A stretch of DNA of 64,000 nt from Ralstonia insidiosa (GTDB lineage: Bacteria > Pseudomonadota > Gammaproteobacteria > Burkholderiales > Burkholderiaceae), in the NCBI RefSeq assembly GCF_008801405.1, contig NZ_VZPV01000001.1, positions 2,356,001 to 2,420,000 of the forward strand. Direction: 5' to 3'. A program made the translations under genes and the position numbers. The notes under the pieces are model-generated. The model searched no databases. It saw only the letters and a list, made by a program, of their open reading frames with translations, and had not been told where the DNA came from. Below, piece by piece: positions 8,210-16,953 of the stretch; within the stretch, counting starts at the first letter, position 1, and each line of letters begins with the position of its first letter.

Positions 8210-10807
8210 ATGCATACCGCCGCTGCCGTCAACCCCGAGATTTCACCGCGCGACACCCTGAAGGCCGAACGTACGCACTTGTTTGCGCAGTTCGATCAGC
8301 ACGCCAACGTGCACCAACTGGTGACCAAGTTGGCCCGCGCAGTGGACCACGCTTTAGTGCAGCTCTGGCAGGACGAACAGATGCCTGCCGATTGCGCGCT
8401 GATTGCGGTGGGCGGTTACGGGCGCGGCGAGCTGTTCCCGCACTCCGACGTCGACATTCTCCTGCTGCTGCCGCATGCCGCAGACCAGGCGCCCGACGCG
8501 TCTCTCCAGGCACACCTGGAGGCATTTATTGGCCGGTGCTGGGACATGGGACTAGATATCGGCTCATCGGTGCGCACTGTGGACGAATGCATCCACGAAG
8601 CCACACAGGATGTGACGGTACAGACGTCGCTGCTGGAAGCGCGCCTGCTGACGGGCGACGAGGGCCTGTACCGCACGTTCGAGACGCACTACCAGGGCCA
8701 CCTGGATGCCACCGACTTCTTCCAGTCCAAGCTGCTGGAAATGCGCCAGCGGCACGCCAAGTACCAAGACACACCCTACTCGCTCGAGCCAAACTGCAAG
8801 GAAAGCCCTGGAGGCCTGCGCGATCTGCAGGTGATTCTGTGGATGACGCGGGCGGCGGGCTTCGGGTCGAGCTGGAACGAGCTGCTTGCCAACGGGCTGC
8901 TTTCGCGCCGTGAAGCGCAGGAACTGGCAAGTAACGAGCGCCTGCTCAAGACCATCCGTGCGCGCCTGCACATGCTGGCAGGACGCCGCCAGGACGTGCT
9001 CGTCTTCGATCTGCAAACACAGCTGGCCGAGGCCTTCGGCTACCGCTCGACCACCGCCAAGCGCGCCAGCGAGCAGATCATGCGCCGCTACTACTGGGCG
9101 GCCAAGGCGGTCACGCAGCTCAACACGGTGGTGCTGCAGAACATCGAGGCACGCCTGTTCCCGACCGAGCTTGGCATCACGCGCAAGATCAACGAGCGCT
9201 TTGTCGAGCGGCAGGGGATGCTGGAAATTGCCGACCCCGACCTGTATCAGCGCGAGCCGACGGCCATCCTGGAGACCTTCCTGCTGTACGAGCAGGTGCG
9301 CGGCATCAAGGGGCTGTCCGCCAATACCCTGCGCGCGCTCTACAACGCCCGCACGCTGATGGATGTGAAGTGGCGCAAGGACCCGGCCAACCGCGCACTG
9401 TTCCTGGAGATCCTGCAGCAACCGCAGGGCATCACCCACGCGCTGCGCCTGATGAACCAGACGAGCGTGCTGGGGCGCTACCTGCTCAACTTCCGGCGCA
9501 TCGTCGGGCAGATGCAGCACGACCTGTTCCACGTCTACACGGTGGATCAGCACATCCTGATGGTGGTACGCAACATCCGCCGCTTCGCCATCGTCGAGCA
9601 CACGCACGAGTTCCCGTTCTGCAGCCAGTTGATGGCGAACTTCGACAAGCCGTGGGTACTGACCATCGCTGCGCTGTTTCACGACATCGCCAAGGGACGC
9701 GGCGGCGACCATTCCGTGCTCGGCATGACCGATGCGCGACGCTTCTGCAAGGACCACGGCCTCGCCAAGGAAGACAGCGACCTGATCGTCTGGCTGGTCG
9801 AGCATCACCTGACCATGAGCCAGGTGGCACAGAAGCAGGACGTGGGCGACCCCGATGTGATTCGCCGCTTTGCCGATCTGGTAGGCAATGAGCGGCGCCT
9901 GACCGCCCTGTATCTACTGACGGTGGCGGACATTCGCGGCACCAGCCCCAAGGTGTGGAATGCGTGGAAGGGCAAGCTGCTTGAAGACCTGTATCGCATG
10001 ACGCTGCGTGCGCTGGGCGGTGCAACCACCGACCCGCACGCCGTACTTGAGGGTCGCAAGGAACGCGCGCGCGCCCTCCTGCGCCTGGCCACGGTGGAAG
10101 ACACCGCGTACGACGCCCTGTGGAAACAGCTCGACGTGGGCGTGTTCCTGCGCCATGGCGCAAGCGACATCGCTTGGTTCACGCGGCATTTCCATCACCG
10201 AATCGACACAACCATCCCGATCGTGCGGGCCCGCATCTCACCGGTGGGCGAAGGGTTGCAGGTGGCGGTGTACTCGCCCGACCGGCCCGACCTGTTCGCA
10301 CGCATCTGCGGCTACTTCGAGCGCAAGAGCCTGACGATTCTCGATGCCAAGATCCACACCACCAAGCACGGCTACGCGCTCGACACCTTCCAGGTGGCCG
10401 ACACGGGCACCGGCCTGGTGGAGCCCGGCCATTACCGCGACATCATCACGCTGGTCGAGCACGAACTGGCTGAGCAGATCTCGCGCGAAACCGCCCTGCC
10501 CGAACCGCCACGCGGACGTATCTCGCGGCAGTCGCGCAGCTTCCCGATCAAGCCGCGCGTCGATCTGCGCCCGGATGAGCGTGGGCAGTACTACCTGCTG
10601 TCCATCTCGGCCACAGACCGCACCGGCCTGCTGTATGCCATTGCCCGCGTGCTCGCCCACCATCGCGTATCGGTGCACACCGCGCGCATCAACACGCTGG
10701 GCGAACGCGTGGAAGATATTTTCCTGGTCGACGGCGCACGCCTGACCCAGGACACCAAACTGCAGCTCGCGCTGGAAAGCGAGCTGCTTGATGCGCTCGC
10801 CATCTGA
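8210..10807 (+). CDS. glnD: PII uridylyltransferase / uridylyl-removing enzyme
   Basis: Bifunctional nitrogen sensor that adds or removes UMP on PII proteins in response to glutamine. The ATG at 8210 gives 865 residues; an in-frame TTG at 8159 is also possible. Domains in order: nucleotidyltransferase with GGYGRGELFPHSDVDILLLL (two catalytic Asp) near residue 80; the GlnD-specific linker with CKESPGGLRDLQ; an HD hydrolase domain with ALFHDIAKGRGGDHS near residue 490; and two C-terminal ACT domains (VAVYSPDRPDLFARI and LSISATDRTGLLYAIARVL). All catalytic motifs look intact. The neighbour map is typical in beta- and gammaproteobacteria. Confidence 0.96.
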   Translation: MHTAAAVNPEISPRDTLKAERTHLFAQFDQHANVHQLVTKLARAVDHALVQLWQDEQMPADCALIAVGGYGRGELFPHSDVDILLLLPHAADQAPDASLQAHLEAFIGRCWDMGLDIGSSVRTVDECIHEATQDVTVQTSLLEARLLTGDEGLYRTFETHYQGHLDATDFFQSKLLEMRQRHAKYQDTPYSLEPNCKESPGGLRDLQVILWMTRAAGFGSSWNELLANGLLSRREAQELASNERLLKTIRARLHMLAGRRQDVLVFDLQTQLAEAFGYRSTTAKRASEQIMRRYYWAAKAVTQLNTVVLQNIEARLFPTELGITRKINERFVERQGMLEIADPDLYQREPTAILETFLLYEQVRGIKGLSANTLRALYNARTLMDVKWRKDPANRALFLEILQQPQGITHALRLMNQTSVLGRYLLNFRRIVGQMQHDLFHVYTVDQHILMVVRNIRRFAIVEHTHEFPFCSQLMANFDKPWVLTIAALFHDIAKGRGGDHSVLGMTDARRFCKDHGLAKEDSDLIVWLVEHHLTMSQVAQKQDVGDPDVIRRFADLVGNERRLTALYLLTVADIRGTSPKVWNAWKGKLLEDLYRMTLRALGGATTDPHAVLEGRKERARALLRLATVEDTAYDALWKQLDVGVFLRHGASDIAWFTRHFHHRIDTTIPIVRARISPVGEGLQVAVYSPDRPDLFARICGYFERKSLTILDAKIHTTKHGYALDTFQVADTGTGLVEPGHYRDIITLVEHELAEQISRETALPEPPRGRISRQSRSFPIKPRVDLRPDERGQYYLLSISATDRTGLLYAIARVLAHHRVSVHTARINTLGERVEDIFLVDGARLTQDTKLQLALESELLDALAI

Positions 10808-10832
10808 GCGCCAGCCTTACCGGTCTTGATTC

Positions 10833-12659
10833 ATGACTACCGATTCTGACGATTTCCCGGGCGACGACGACAAGCGCCGCAGCGACCCGACCCAACGTGC
10901 CACCCGCCCGGGCAAGCGCACCACGCTCGGCGTGCGCCGCGACGATGAAGGCAACGCGGTACGCGCCACCGGCAAGCCGCTGCGTGCGTCCGACCTGAAC
11001 CGCGACCGCCTGCCGCTGCGCCCGTCGCAACGTCGCCCCGAGCCGGCCGAGGGTGAGCGCAAACCGCGCCCACCGCGCCGCGACAGCAACAACGACAGCG
11101 GCCAACCGCCGCGTCGCGCGCAAAGCGATCGCCCGCCGCGCCGGTTTGACGACGAACGTCCGCCGCGCAAGTTTGGCGACGACCAGCGCCCGCCGCGTCG
11201 CTCCGATGACAGGCGGCCACCGCGCCGTTTCGAAGATCGCCCACCGCGCCGGTTCAGCGACGATCAACGTCCGCCACGTCGCTCCGATGACGAGCGTCCG
11301 CCGCGTCGCTTCGAAGATCGCCCGCCGCGCCGGTTTGATGACGAACGCCCGCCGCGCAGGTTCAACGACGAACAACGTCCGCCCCGTCGGTTTGACGACG
11401 AGCGTCCACCGCGTCGTTTCGAAGATCGCCCGCCACGCCGGTTTGACGATGAACGCCCGCCACGCCGGTTTGACGATGAACGCCCACCGCGCCGGTTTGA
11501 CGACGAGCGCCCGCCGCGCCGGTTCAACGACGATCAACGTCCGCCCCGTCGCCCTGACGACGAGCGCCCGCCGCGTCGCTTCGAAGACCGTCCGCCACGA
11601 CGCTTCGATGACGAGCGCCCGCGTCGTTATGGCGACGATCAACGCGCTCAGCGTCGTGATGGCGACCAGCGACCACCGCGTCGCTTTGACGATGAGCGCC
11701 CGCCCCGTCGATTCGACGACGACCAACGGCCGCCGCGTCACTATGGCGACGACCGCCCCCCGCGCCGTTTTGACAACGACCGTCCGCCGCGTCGCTTTGA
11801 AGAGCGTTCGCAACGTCCGGAGCGTGAAGAGCGCGCCCCCCGCCGCACCGAGCAAGAGGCACCACGCCAAGCCCCGCAAGCCGACGAGAGCGGACTGGTC
11901 CGCCTGTCCAAGCGCATGTCCGAGCTGGGCCTGTGCTCACGCCGCGAGGCCGATGAGTGGATCCCACGTGGCTGGGTGCTAGTGGACGGCGAGCCCGTCA
12001 CCGAGTTGGGTTCGCGTGTGAAGCCGGATGCGATCATCGAAATCCATCAGTCGGCTCGTTCCGAGCAAGGCGAACGTGTGACCGTGCTGCTGCACAAGCC
12101 GGTCGGTTATGTGTCTGGCCAGGCGGAAGACGGTTACCAGCCGGCTGCCGCGCTGTTCGTGCCGGAAAACCAGTGGGAAGAAGACCCCACACGCAAGCGC
12201 TTCGCACCGTGGCAACGCAAGGCGCTGGCTCCGGCCGGCCGCCTCGATATCGACTCCACGGGCCTGCTCGTGCTGACGCAGGACGGCCGCGTGGCGCGCC
12301 ACCTGATCGGCGAGGATTCAACGGTCGAGAAGGAGTACCTGGTGCGCGTGGTGTGGAATTCACCGGAAGGTCCGGTGGAGCACGACATCTCCAAGGTCTT
12401 CCCGGAAGAGTTGCTGGAAAAGCTGCGCTTTGGCCTGTGGCTCGATGACGAAGAGCTCAAGCCCGCAAAGGTGAGCTGGCAGAACGAGGAGCAGTTGCGC
12501 TTCGTGCTGCGCGAAGGCAAGAAGCGCCAGATCCGCCGCATGTGCGAACAGGTGGGTCTGGAGGTGGTTGGCCTCAAGCGCATCCGCATGGGCCGCATCG
12601 TGCTGGGCGACCTGCCGGTCGGCCAGTGGCGCTTCCTGGGGCCGTTCGAGAAGTTCTAA
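10833..12659 (+). CDS. rluB: 23S rRNA pseudouridine synthase (RluB-like) with long RPPRR-repeat N-terminus
   Basis: RsuA/RluB/E/F-family pseudouridine synthase, probably acting on 23S rRNA U2605. The protein has 608 residues against about 290 for E. coli RluB; the excess is N-terminal. Residues about 95-330 are some two dozen variants of a 8-10 residue unit (ERPPRRFDD, EDRPPRRF, DDQRPPRRF), very Arg/Pro/Asp-rich and surely disordered. The conserved part begins near residue 350 with an S4 RNA-binding domain (LSKRMSELGLCSRREADEWI). The catalytic motif follows as GRLDIDSTGLLVLTQDG with the nucleophile Asp472, then EGKKRQIRRMCEQVGLEV. The catalytic machinery is complete. The N-terminal tail may bind RNA or ribosomes; that is inference. 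A terminator follows the stop. Confidence 0.9.
   Translation: MTTDSDDFPGDDDKRRSDPTQRATRPGKRTTLGVRRDDEGNAVRATGKPLRASDLNRDRLPLRPSQRRPEPAEGERKPRPPRRDSNNDSGQPPRRAQSDRPPRRFDDERPPRKFGDDQRPPRRSDDRRPPRRFEDRPPRRFSDDQRPPRRSDDERPPRRFEDRPPRRFDDERPPRRFNDEQRPPRRFDDERPPRRFEDRPPRRFDDERPPRRFDDERPPRRFDDERPPRRFNDDQRPPRRPDDERPPRRFEDRPPRRFDDERPRRYGDDQRAQRRDGDQRPPRRFDDERPPRRFDDDQRPPRHYGDDRPPRRFDNDRPPRRFEERSQRPEREERAPRRTEQEAPRQAPQADESGLVRLSKRMSELGLCSRREADEWIPRGWVLVDGEPVTELGSRVKPDAIIEIHQSARSEQGERVTVLLHKPVGYVSGQAEDGYQPAAALFVPENQWEEDPTRKRFAPWQRKALAPAGRLDIDSTGLLVLTQDGRVARHLIGEDSTVEKEYLVRVVWNSPEGPVEHDISKVFPEELLEKLRFGLWLDDEELKPAKVSWQNEEQLRFVLREGKKRQIRRMCEQVGLEVVGLKRIRMGRIVLGDLPVGQWRFLGPFEKF
11135..11815 (+). repeat. Degenerate tandem repeat coding for RPPRRF units
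   Basis: The DNA coding residues about 100-327 of the pseudouridine synthase is a run of imperfect 24-30 base units around CGCCCGCCGCGCCGGTTTGA. Unit length varies only in multiples of three, so the reading frame is kept throughout. That is the pattern expected when expansion and contraction are filtered for coding. On the opposite strand it produces long spurious open frames. Confidence 0.85.
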
Positions 12660-12678
12660 GGCACGCGCTGCCCCAAAT

Positions 12679-12718
12679 AAAAAACCGGTCAACGCACAAT
12701 GCGCTGACCGGTTTTTTT
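12679..12718. terminator. Bidirectional terminator between convergent genes
   Basis: A 14-bp stem with one mismatch (AACCGGTCA core, 3-base CAA loop) is flanked by six A (12679-12684) on one side and seven T (12712-12718) on the other. It lies between the stop codons of the pseudouridine synthase (plus) and the lipoprotein hydrolase (minus), so it can serve both strands. Confidence 0.9.
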
Positions 12719-12736
12719 ATGGCCGCTGCAGCTAGA

Positions 12737-13858
12737 TCAACGCTGCGGCGCCTGACAGGCTGCACCGGTGGTGTTGGCCGATGCCGGCGTGCCGAACACG
12801 GCCTGCGCACCGCAACGCGAGCCGAACATCTTCGCCTGATCATGCCCCACGCCGATCACCTCGTGCGACTGGTGATTGATGCGCTTGCGCGGGCCGGCCA
12901 AGTGACGCTCGTAGCGCCAGTAGTTGCGGGCGCGGTCCAGTCGCGTCGGGCCTTCGGCTTCGGCACCGCAGGTCTTGTCGAGCACGCGGTGGTTCGGGTC
13001 GTTGTCGCTCGTGCCAACCAGATACGTCACGTGGCGCTGTGCATAGCGGCTGAACAACACCTTGCCACTCTTGCCGGCCGCATACGGAACCATGTCGACC
13101 ATGCCGTACTTGTAGTGATCGTAGTCTGGGCAGGTGCGGGTGCTGTAGCGGGCGAAGCCCTTGCCCTGCGGCCGGTCCGGCGTGAAGTACAGATACGACG
13201 ACGGATTGGCGATGACGTAGTTCAGGTCGATGCCCCGCTTGCGGATGCCCTCGTCCACGTTGTTAAGCACGGCGTAGCGCTGCACGATCTGGCCGCCGCC
13301 CGAGTGGCCAGCCACCGTCACGCGTTTGACGTTGGGGGCGCGCGCCGGGTCGGTCACGTAGCTGATCAGGTCGTCCAGCACCTTTAGCGAGCTCAGCTCG
13401 GTGTACGGCGCATTGGTCGCATTGAAACCGCCGATCCAGCCGTCCACCGACCACACCGGCATACCGTCGAAGCCCTTGCCCGCATCCGGCTCACCGGGAA
13501 AATTCGGGGCAATCAGCAGGACTTCATCGGGATTGCGGCCGCTCGCCGCGAGCAGATCAACACCAGCTTTGTAGTAGTCGTTGCCGTTGCGCTGCAGACC
13601 ATGCTGCACGAGCACGACTTCGCGGATGCCGCTCAGGTCGCCATTGAGCGGATGGTTGGCGTAGACCGGGAAGTCGTAGGCAGCGGCATCGCTGCCCAGA
13701 TGCACGCGTTGCCAGACCGGGCCCTGAGGCTTCTCAGCAACCGGTGCGGCGGCCGTGTCCGTCGCCTGCGGACCGGCGCACGCCGCCAATCCAAGCAAGG
13801 CCACCGCGGCCATCCCAAGCGCCAGCCGGCGCCACCCCTTCAAACCATCACGCTTCAT
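12737..13858 (-). CDS. Secreted alpha/beta-hydrolase-fold lipoprotein, function unknown
   Basis: The ATG at 13856-13858 gives 373 residues. The N-terminus has a basic start, a hydrophobic segment and a lipobox (LAAC, cysteine near residue 28), so the protein is probably an outer-membrane or periplasmic lipoprotein. The body looks like an alpha/beta hydrolase: EVVLVQHGLQRNGNDYYKAG near the oxyanion region, and the nucleophile elbow VTVAGHSGGGQIVQRY. A late VIGVGHDQAKMF could supply the catalytic histidine. Substrate unknown; a plasmid- or plant-polymer esterase cannot be excluded. It is the last minus-strand gene before a shared terminator and is downstream of def, with which it need not be functionally linked. 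Confidence 0.75.
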   Translation of the reverse strand: MKRDGLKGWRRLALGMAAVALLGLAACAGPQATDTAAAPVAEKPQGPVWQRVHLGSDAAAYDFPVYANHPLNGDLSGIREVVLVQHGLQRNGNDYYKAGVDLLAASGRNPDEVLLIAPNFPGEPDAGKGFDGMPVWSVDGWIGGFNATNAPYTELSSLKVLDDLISYVTDPARAPNVKRVTVAGHSGGGQIVQRYAVLNNVDEGIRKRGIDLNYVIANPSSYLYFTPDRPQGKGFARYSTRTCPDYDHYKYGMVDMVPYAAGKSGKVLFSRYAQRHVTYLVGTSDNDPNHRVLDKTCGAEAEGPTRLDRARNYWRYERHLAGPRKRINHQSHEVIGVGHDQAKMFGSRCGAQAVFGTPASANTTGAACQAPQR

Positions 13859-13942
13859 ATCATCTCCGTCGTGGATGAAAAATGCACCCACCCGCCCCCA
13901 CGGACGGGTGCGGCGCTCCCACAGTCACGATCCGCCGTCGGC

Positions 13943-14476
13943 TCAGTCGTCGTGATTTGCAGGCAGTTCTGGAAACAGGATTTCGGTAAAGCCGAAGCGG
14001 GTAAAGTCTTTCACGCGCATGGGGTACAGCACGCCCTGGAGGTGGTCGCATTCGTGTTGCACGACGCGCGCGTGGAAGCCCTCGGCAATGCGGTCGATGG
14101 TGTGGCCGTGCTGGTCAAAGCCGGTATAGCGCAACCGCGTGTAGCGTGGCACCACACCGCGCAGGCCTGGCACCGACAGACAGCCCTCCCAGCCTTCTTC
14201 CGTCTCGTCGGTCAGCGGCTCGATGGTCGGGTTGATGAGCACCGTCTTGGGCACCGCTGGCGCATCCGGATAGCGCTCGTTGCGATCGAATCCGAAGATG
14301 ACGACCTGCAGGTCCACGCCGATCTGCGGCGCCGCCAGGCCGGCGCCCCGCGCGGCGTCCATCGTGTCGAACATGTCTTCAATCAGCGCGGTCAGCTCGG
14401 GCGTACTGAAGCGTTCGACCCGTTTTGCCACGCGCAGCAGGCGGCTGTCGCCCATTTTGAGGATGTTTCGGATCAT
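13943..14476 (-). CDS. def: Peptide deformylase
   Basis: Removes the formyl group from nascent N-terminal formyl-methionine; an Fe(II)/zinc metallohydrolase. The protein has 177 residues. All three family motifs are visible: GLAAPQIGVD (motif 1), EGCLSVPGLRG (motif 2, metal Cys) and VVQHECDHLQGVLY (motif 3, HExxH-type). Here it lies downstream of ligA (24 bases) rather than next to fmt. It may be an accessory copy (Def2-like), because betaproteobacteria often have a second one beside fmt; that cannot be tested within this window. Confidence 0.93.
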   Translation of the reverse strand: MIRNILKMGDSRLLRVAKRVERFSTPELTALIEDMFDTMDAARGAGLAAPQIGVDLQVVIFGFDRNERYPDAPAVPKTVLINPTIEPLTDETEEGWEGCLSVPGLRGVVPRYTRLRYTGFDQHGHTIDRIAEGFHARVVQHECDHLQGVLYPMRVKDFTRFGFTEILFPELPANHDD

Positions 14477-14500
14477 GCCGAGTCTCCAGCCTATTTCTGG

Positions 14501-16936
14501 CTATTTTTGCAACAGCGCGAGCATACCCGCTTCGTCCAGAACCTTCACCCCCAGCTCTTCTGCCTTGGCGAGCTTGCTGCCAGCCTCTTCACCGGCGATG
14601 ACGTAGTCGGTCTTCTTCGATACCGAGCCCGACACCTTGGCGCCAGCAGCTTCCAGCATGGCCTTGGCATCGTCGCGCGTGAGGTTGGGCAGGGTTCCGG
14701 TCAGCACCACGGTCTTGCCGGCAAGGACACCCTCTTGTGCAGCCTCGACCGGCATGGCAGCGAGCAGTTCGTTGCGCAGTGCATCAAGCTGCACGAGTTG
14801 CGCACGATGATCATGCGCGCCCAGCCATTCGAGCAGCGATGCGGACACGTCCGCCGGTAGGCCGGCCAACTGCCCGGTTTCCACGGCCGCCAATTGCGCA
14901 AGCGTGGGGGCCGCCACCGCCAACTGCTTGGCGCGCGTAGCCGTCAACTTGGGCACGCCGAGGGTGGCATACAACTCGGCCGGCTCCAGTTTCTCGCGTA
15001 GTTTGGCGCTGGGCGCATGCTCACCCTGGGGGGTGACGCCGGCTTCGAGCAGCGCATCCAACGCCTGCTGATTCTTCGGCTCGGCAAAGAAATCGGCGAT
15101 GGCCTCCGCCACCGTGGCGCCCACGTCCGGCAACGCCAACAGCAATGGTGCCGGCGCACGCCGGATCATGGCCAGACTGCCCAGCCAATCGGCAAGTGTC
15201 TTGGCGGTTGATTCGCCCACGTGGCGAATACCCAGCGCAAACAGGAAGCGCGCCAACGGCGGCGTCTTGCTGGCCTGGATACCCTCAAGCAGGTTCTCCG
15301 CCCACTTGGTGGCGATCTTGCCGGCAGCAACGGTCTCAGGGGTCACGCCATCGCGCTCGTCGGCGCGGCGCTTCATCTCGAGAAGATCTTCGAGCTTGAG
15401 CTTGTACAGATCGGCGATGCCATGCACGTAGTCCAGCTCAACCAGGTTGTCAATGTAGCGCTCGCCCAGGCCCTCAATGTCCATCATGCGGCGGCCGGCA
15501 AAGTGACGGATCGCTTCCTTGCGCTGCGCCGAGCAGAACAGGCCGCCCGAGCAACGCGCCACCGCTTCGCCCACTTCGCGCACCACATGCGAACCGCATA
15601 CCGGACAGGTCTTCGGCAACTCGAATGGCGGGTACTTGGGCTGCTGCTGTGGGTTGAACAGGTCGCTGCCCGGCACGTCATCCATTGGACGACGGTCGAG
15701 CACCACGCTCACCACCTCGGGGATCACGTCTCCCGCACGACGCACGATCACGGTGTCGCCTACACGCACGTCCTTGCGGCGGACTTCGTCTTCGTTGTGC
15801 AGCGTCGCATTGGTGACTGTCACGCCACCAACAAACACGGGCACCAAACGCGCCACCGGCGTGATGGCGCCCGTGCGGCCCACCTGCACGTCGATCGATT
15901 CGACGGTGGTCAATGCTTCCTGCGCCGGATACTTGTGCGCCACCGCCCAGCGGGGCTCGCGCGTGCGAAAGCCCAGTTCGCGTTGCAATGCCAGGTCATT
16001 GACCTTGTAGACCACGCCATCAATATCGAACGGCAGGCTGTCGCGCTTGGCACCAATGGCGGCGTGGAATTCGACCAGGCCTTCGCCGCCCTTCACTGCC
16101 GCACGCTCCTTGCTGACCGGGAAGCCGAACACCTGCAGCGCATCGAGCATGCTGGAGTGCGTCTTGGGTAGGCCACCCCAGCCGACCACTTCGCCCAGGC
16201 CATAGGCGAAGAACGACAGCGGGCGCTCGGCGGCCATCTTCGGGTCAAGCTGACGCACCGCACCGGCAGCGGTGTTGCGCGGGTTGACGAAGGTTTTGTC
16301 GCCGCGCTCACGCTGACGGGCATTGAGCTTCTCGAAATCGTCGCGGCGCATATAGACCTCGCCGCGGACTTCCAACACCTCGGGCACAGACCCGTCCACA
16401 GGCGTAAGCCCCAGCGGAATCTGGCGGATCGTACGGATGTTCTGCGTGACGTCTTCGCCCGTGGTGCCATCACCGCGTGTGGCTGCCTGCACGAGAAAGC
16501 CGCGCTCGTAGCGCAGGCTGATCGCCAGGCCGTCGAACTTCAGCTCAGCCGCGTATTCGACAGGCGGATCGGTCTCATCGAGGCCAAGCTCACGGCGCAC
16601 GCTGGCATCGAACGCACGGGCGCCGTTGGCGGTGGTGTCGGTCTCCGTGCGGATCGACAGCATCGGAATGACATGCCGGACCTGCGCGAACTCCGGCAGA
16701 ATCGCCCCGCCCACACGGAGCGTGGGGGAGTCGGGTGTTTTCAGTTCCGGATATTCAGCTTCCAGCGCTTCCAACTCACGGTACAACCGGTCGTATTCGG
16801 CGTCCGGCACACTGGGCTGGTCGAGCACGTAGTACTCGTGGGCATAGCGGTTGAGCGTGGCGCGCAGCCACGCTGCCCGCGTCTCGGGCCGGTCTTTCGA
16901 GGACGGTCTGGACGCGGGTTCTGCGGTCTTGCTCAT
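14501..16936 (-). CDS. ligA: NAD-dependent DNA ligase
   Basis: Seals nicks at Okazaki junctions and in repair. The protein has 811 residues, longer than the usual 670-700. Domains in order: NAD-binding Ia (EYYVLDQPSVPDAEYDRLY), adenylation domain with the AMP-lysine motif AELKFDGLAISLRYE (K near residue 134), OB-fold with GAITPVARLVPVFVGGVTV, the zinc finger CPVCGSHVVREVGEAVARC, helix-hairpin-helix repeats with ALGIRHVGESTAKTLA, and a C-terminal BRCT domain (LAGKTVVLTGTLPNLTRDDAK). The extra length lies mainly between the HhH and BRCT domains. It is 17 bases downstream of zipA, an arrangement seen widely in beta- and gammaproteobacteria. Confidence 0.97.
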   Translation of the reverse strand: MSKTAEPASRPSSKDRPETRAAWLRATLNRYAHEYYVLDQPSVPDAEYDRLYRELEALEAEYPELKTPDSPTLRVGGAILPEFAQVRHVIPMLSIRTETDTTANGARAFDASVRRELGLDETDPPVEYAAELKFDGLAISLRYERGFLVQAATRGDGTTGEDVTQNIRTIRQIPLGLTPVDGSVPEVLEVRGEVYMRRDDFEKLNARQRERGDKTFVNPRNTAAGAVRQLDPKMAAERPLSFFAYGLGEVVGWGGLPKTHSSMLDALQVFGFPVSKERAAVKGGEGLVEFHAAIGAKRDSLPFDIDGVVYKVNDLALQRELGFRTREPRWAVAHKYPAQEALTTVESIDVQVGRTGAITPVARLVPVFVGGVTVTNATLHNEDEVRRKDVRVGDTVIVRRAGDVIPEVVSVVLDRRPMDDVPGSDLFNPQQQPKYPPFELPKTCPVCGSHVVREVGEAVARCSGGLFCSAQRKEAIRHFAGRRMMDIEGLGERYIDNLVELDYVHGIADLYKLKLEDLLEMKRRADERDGVTPETVAAGKIATKWAENLLEGIQASKTPPLARFLFALGIRHVGESTAKTLADWLGSLAMIRRAPAPLLLALPDVGATVAEAIADFFAEPKNQQALDALLEAGVTPQGEHAPSAKLREKLEPAELYATLGVPKLTATRAKQLAVAAPTLAQLAAVETGQLAGLPADVSASLLEWLGAHDHRAQLVQLDALRNELLAAMPVEAAQEGVLAGKTVVLTGTLPNLTRDDAKAMLEAAGAKVSGSVSKKTDYVIAGEEAGSKLAKAEELGVKVLDEAGMLALLQK

Positions 16937-16953
16937 GGGAAATGGGGAACGCG

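Noticed and set aside
8564..9808. 414-residue frame antisense to glnD
   Set aside because: A GC-rich shadow with no motifs; glnD has intact domains.
10689..11879. 396-residue minus-strand frame with repeats opposite the pseudouridine synthase
   Set aside because: It is the reverse reading of the Arg/Pro repeat region; the plus-strand gene has complete catalytic motifs.
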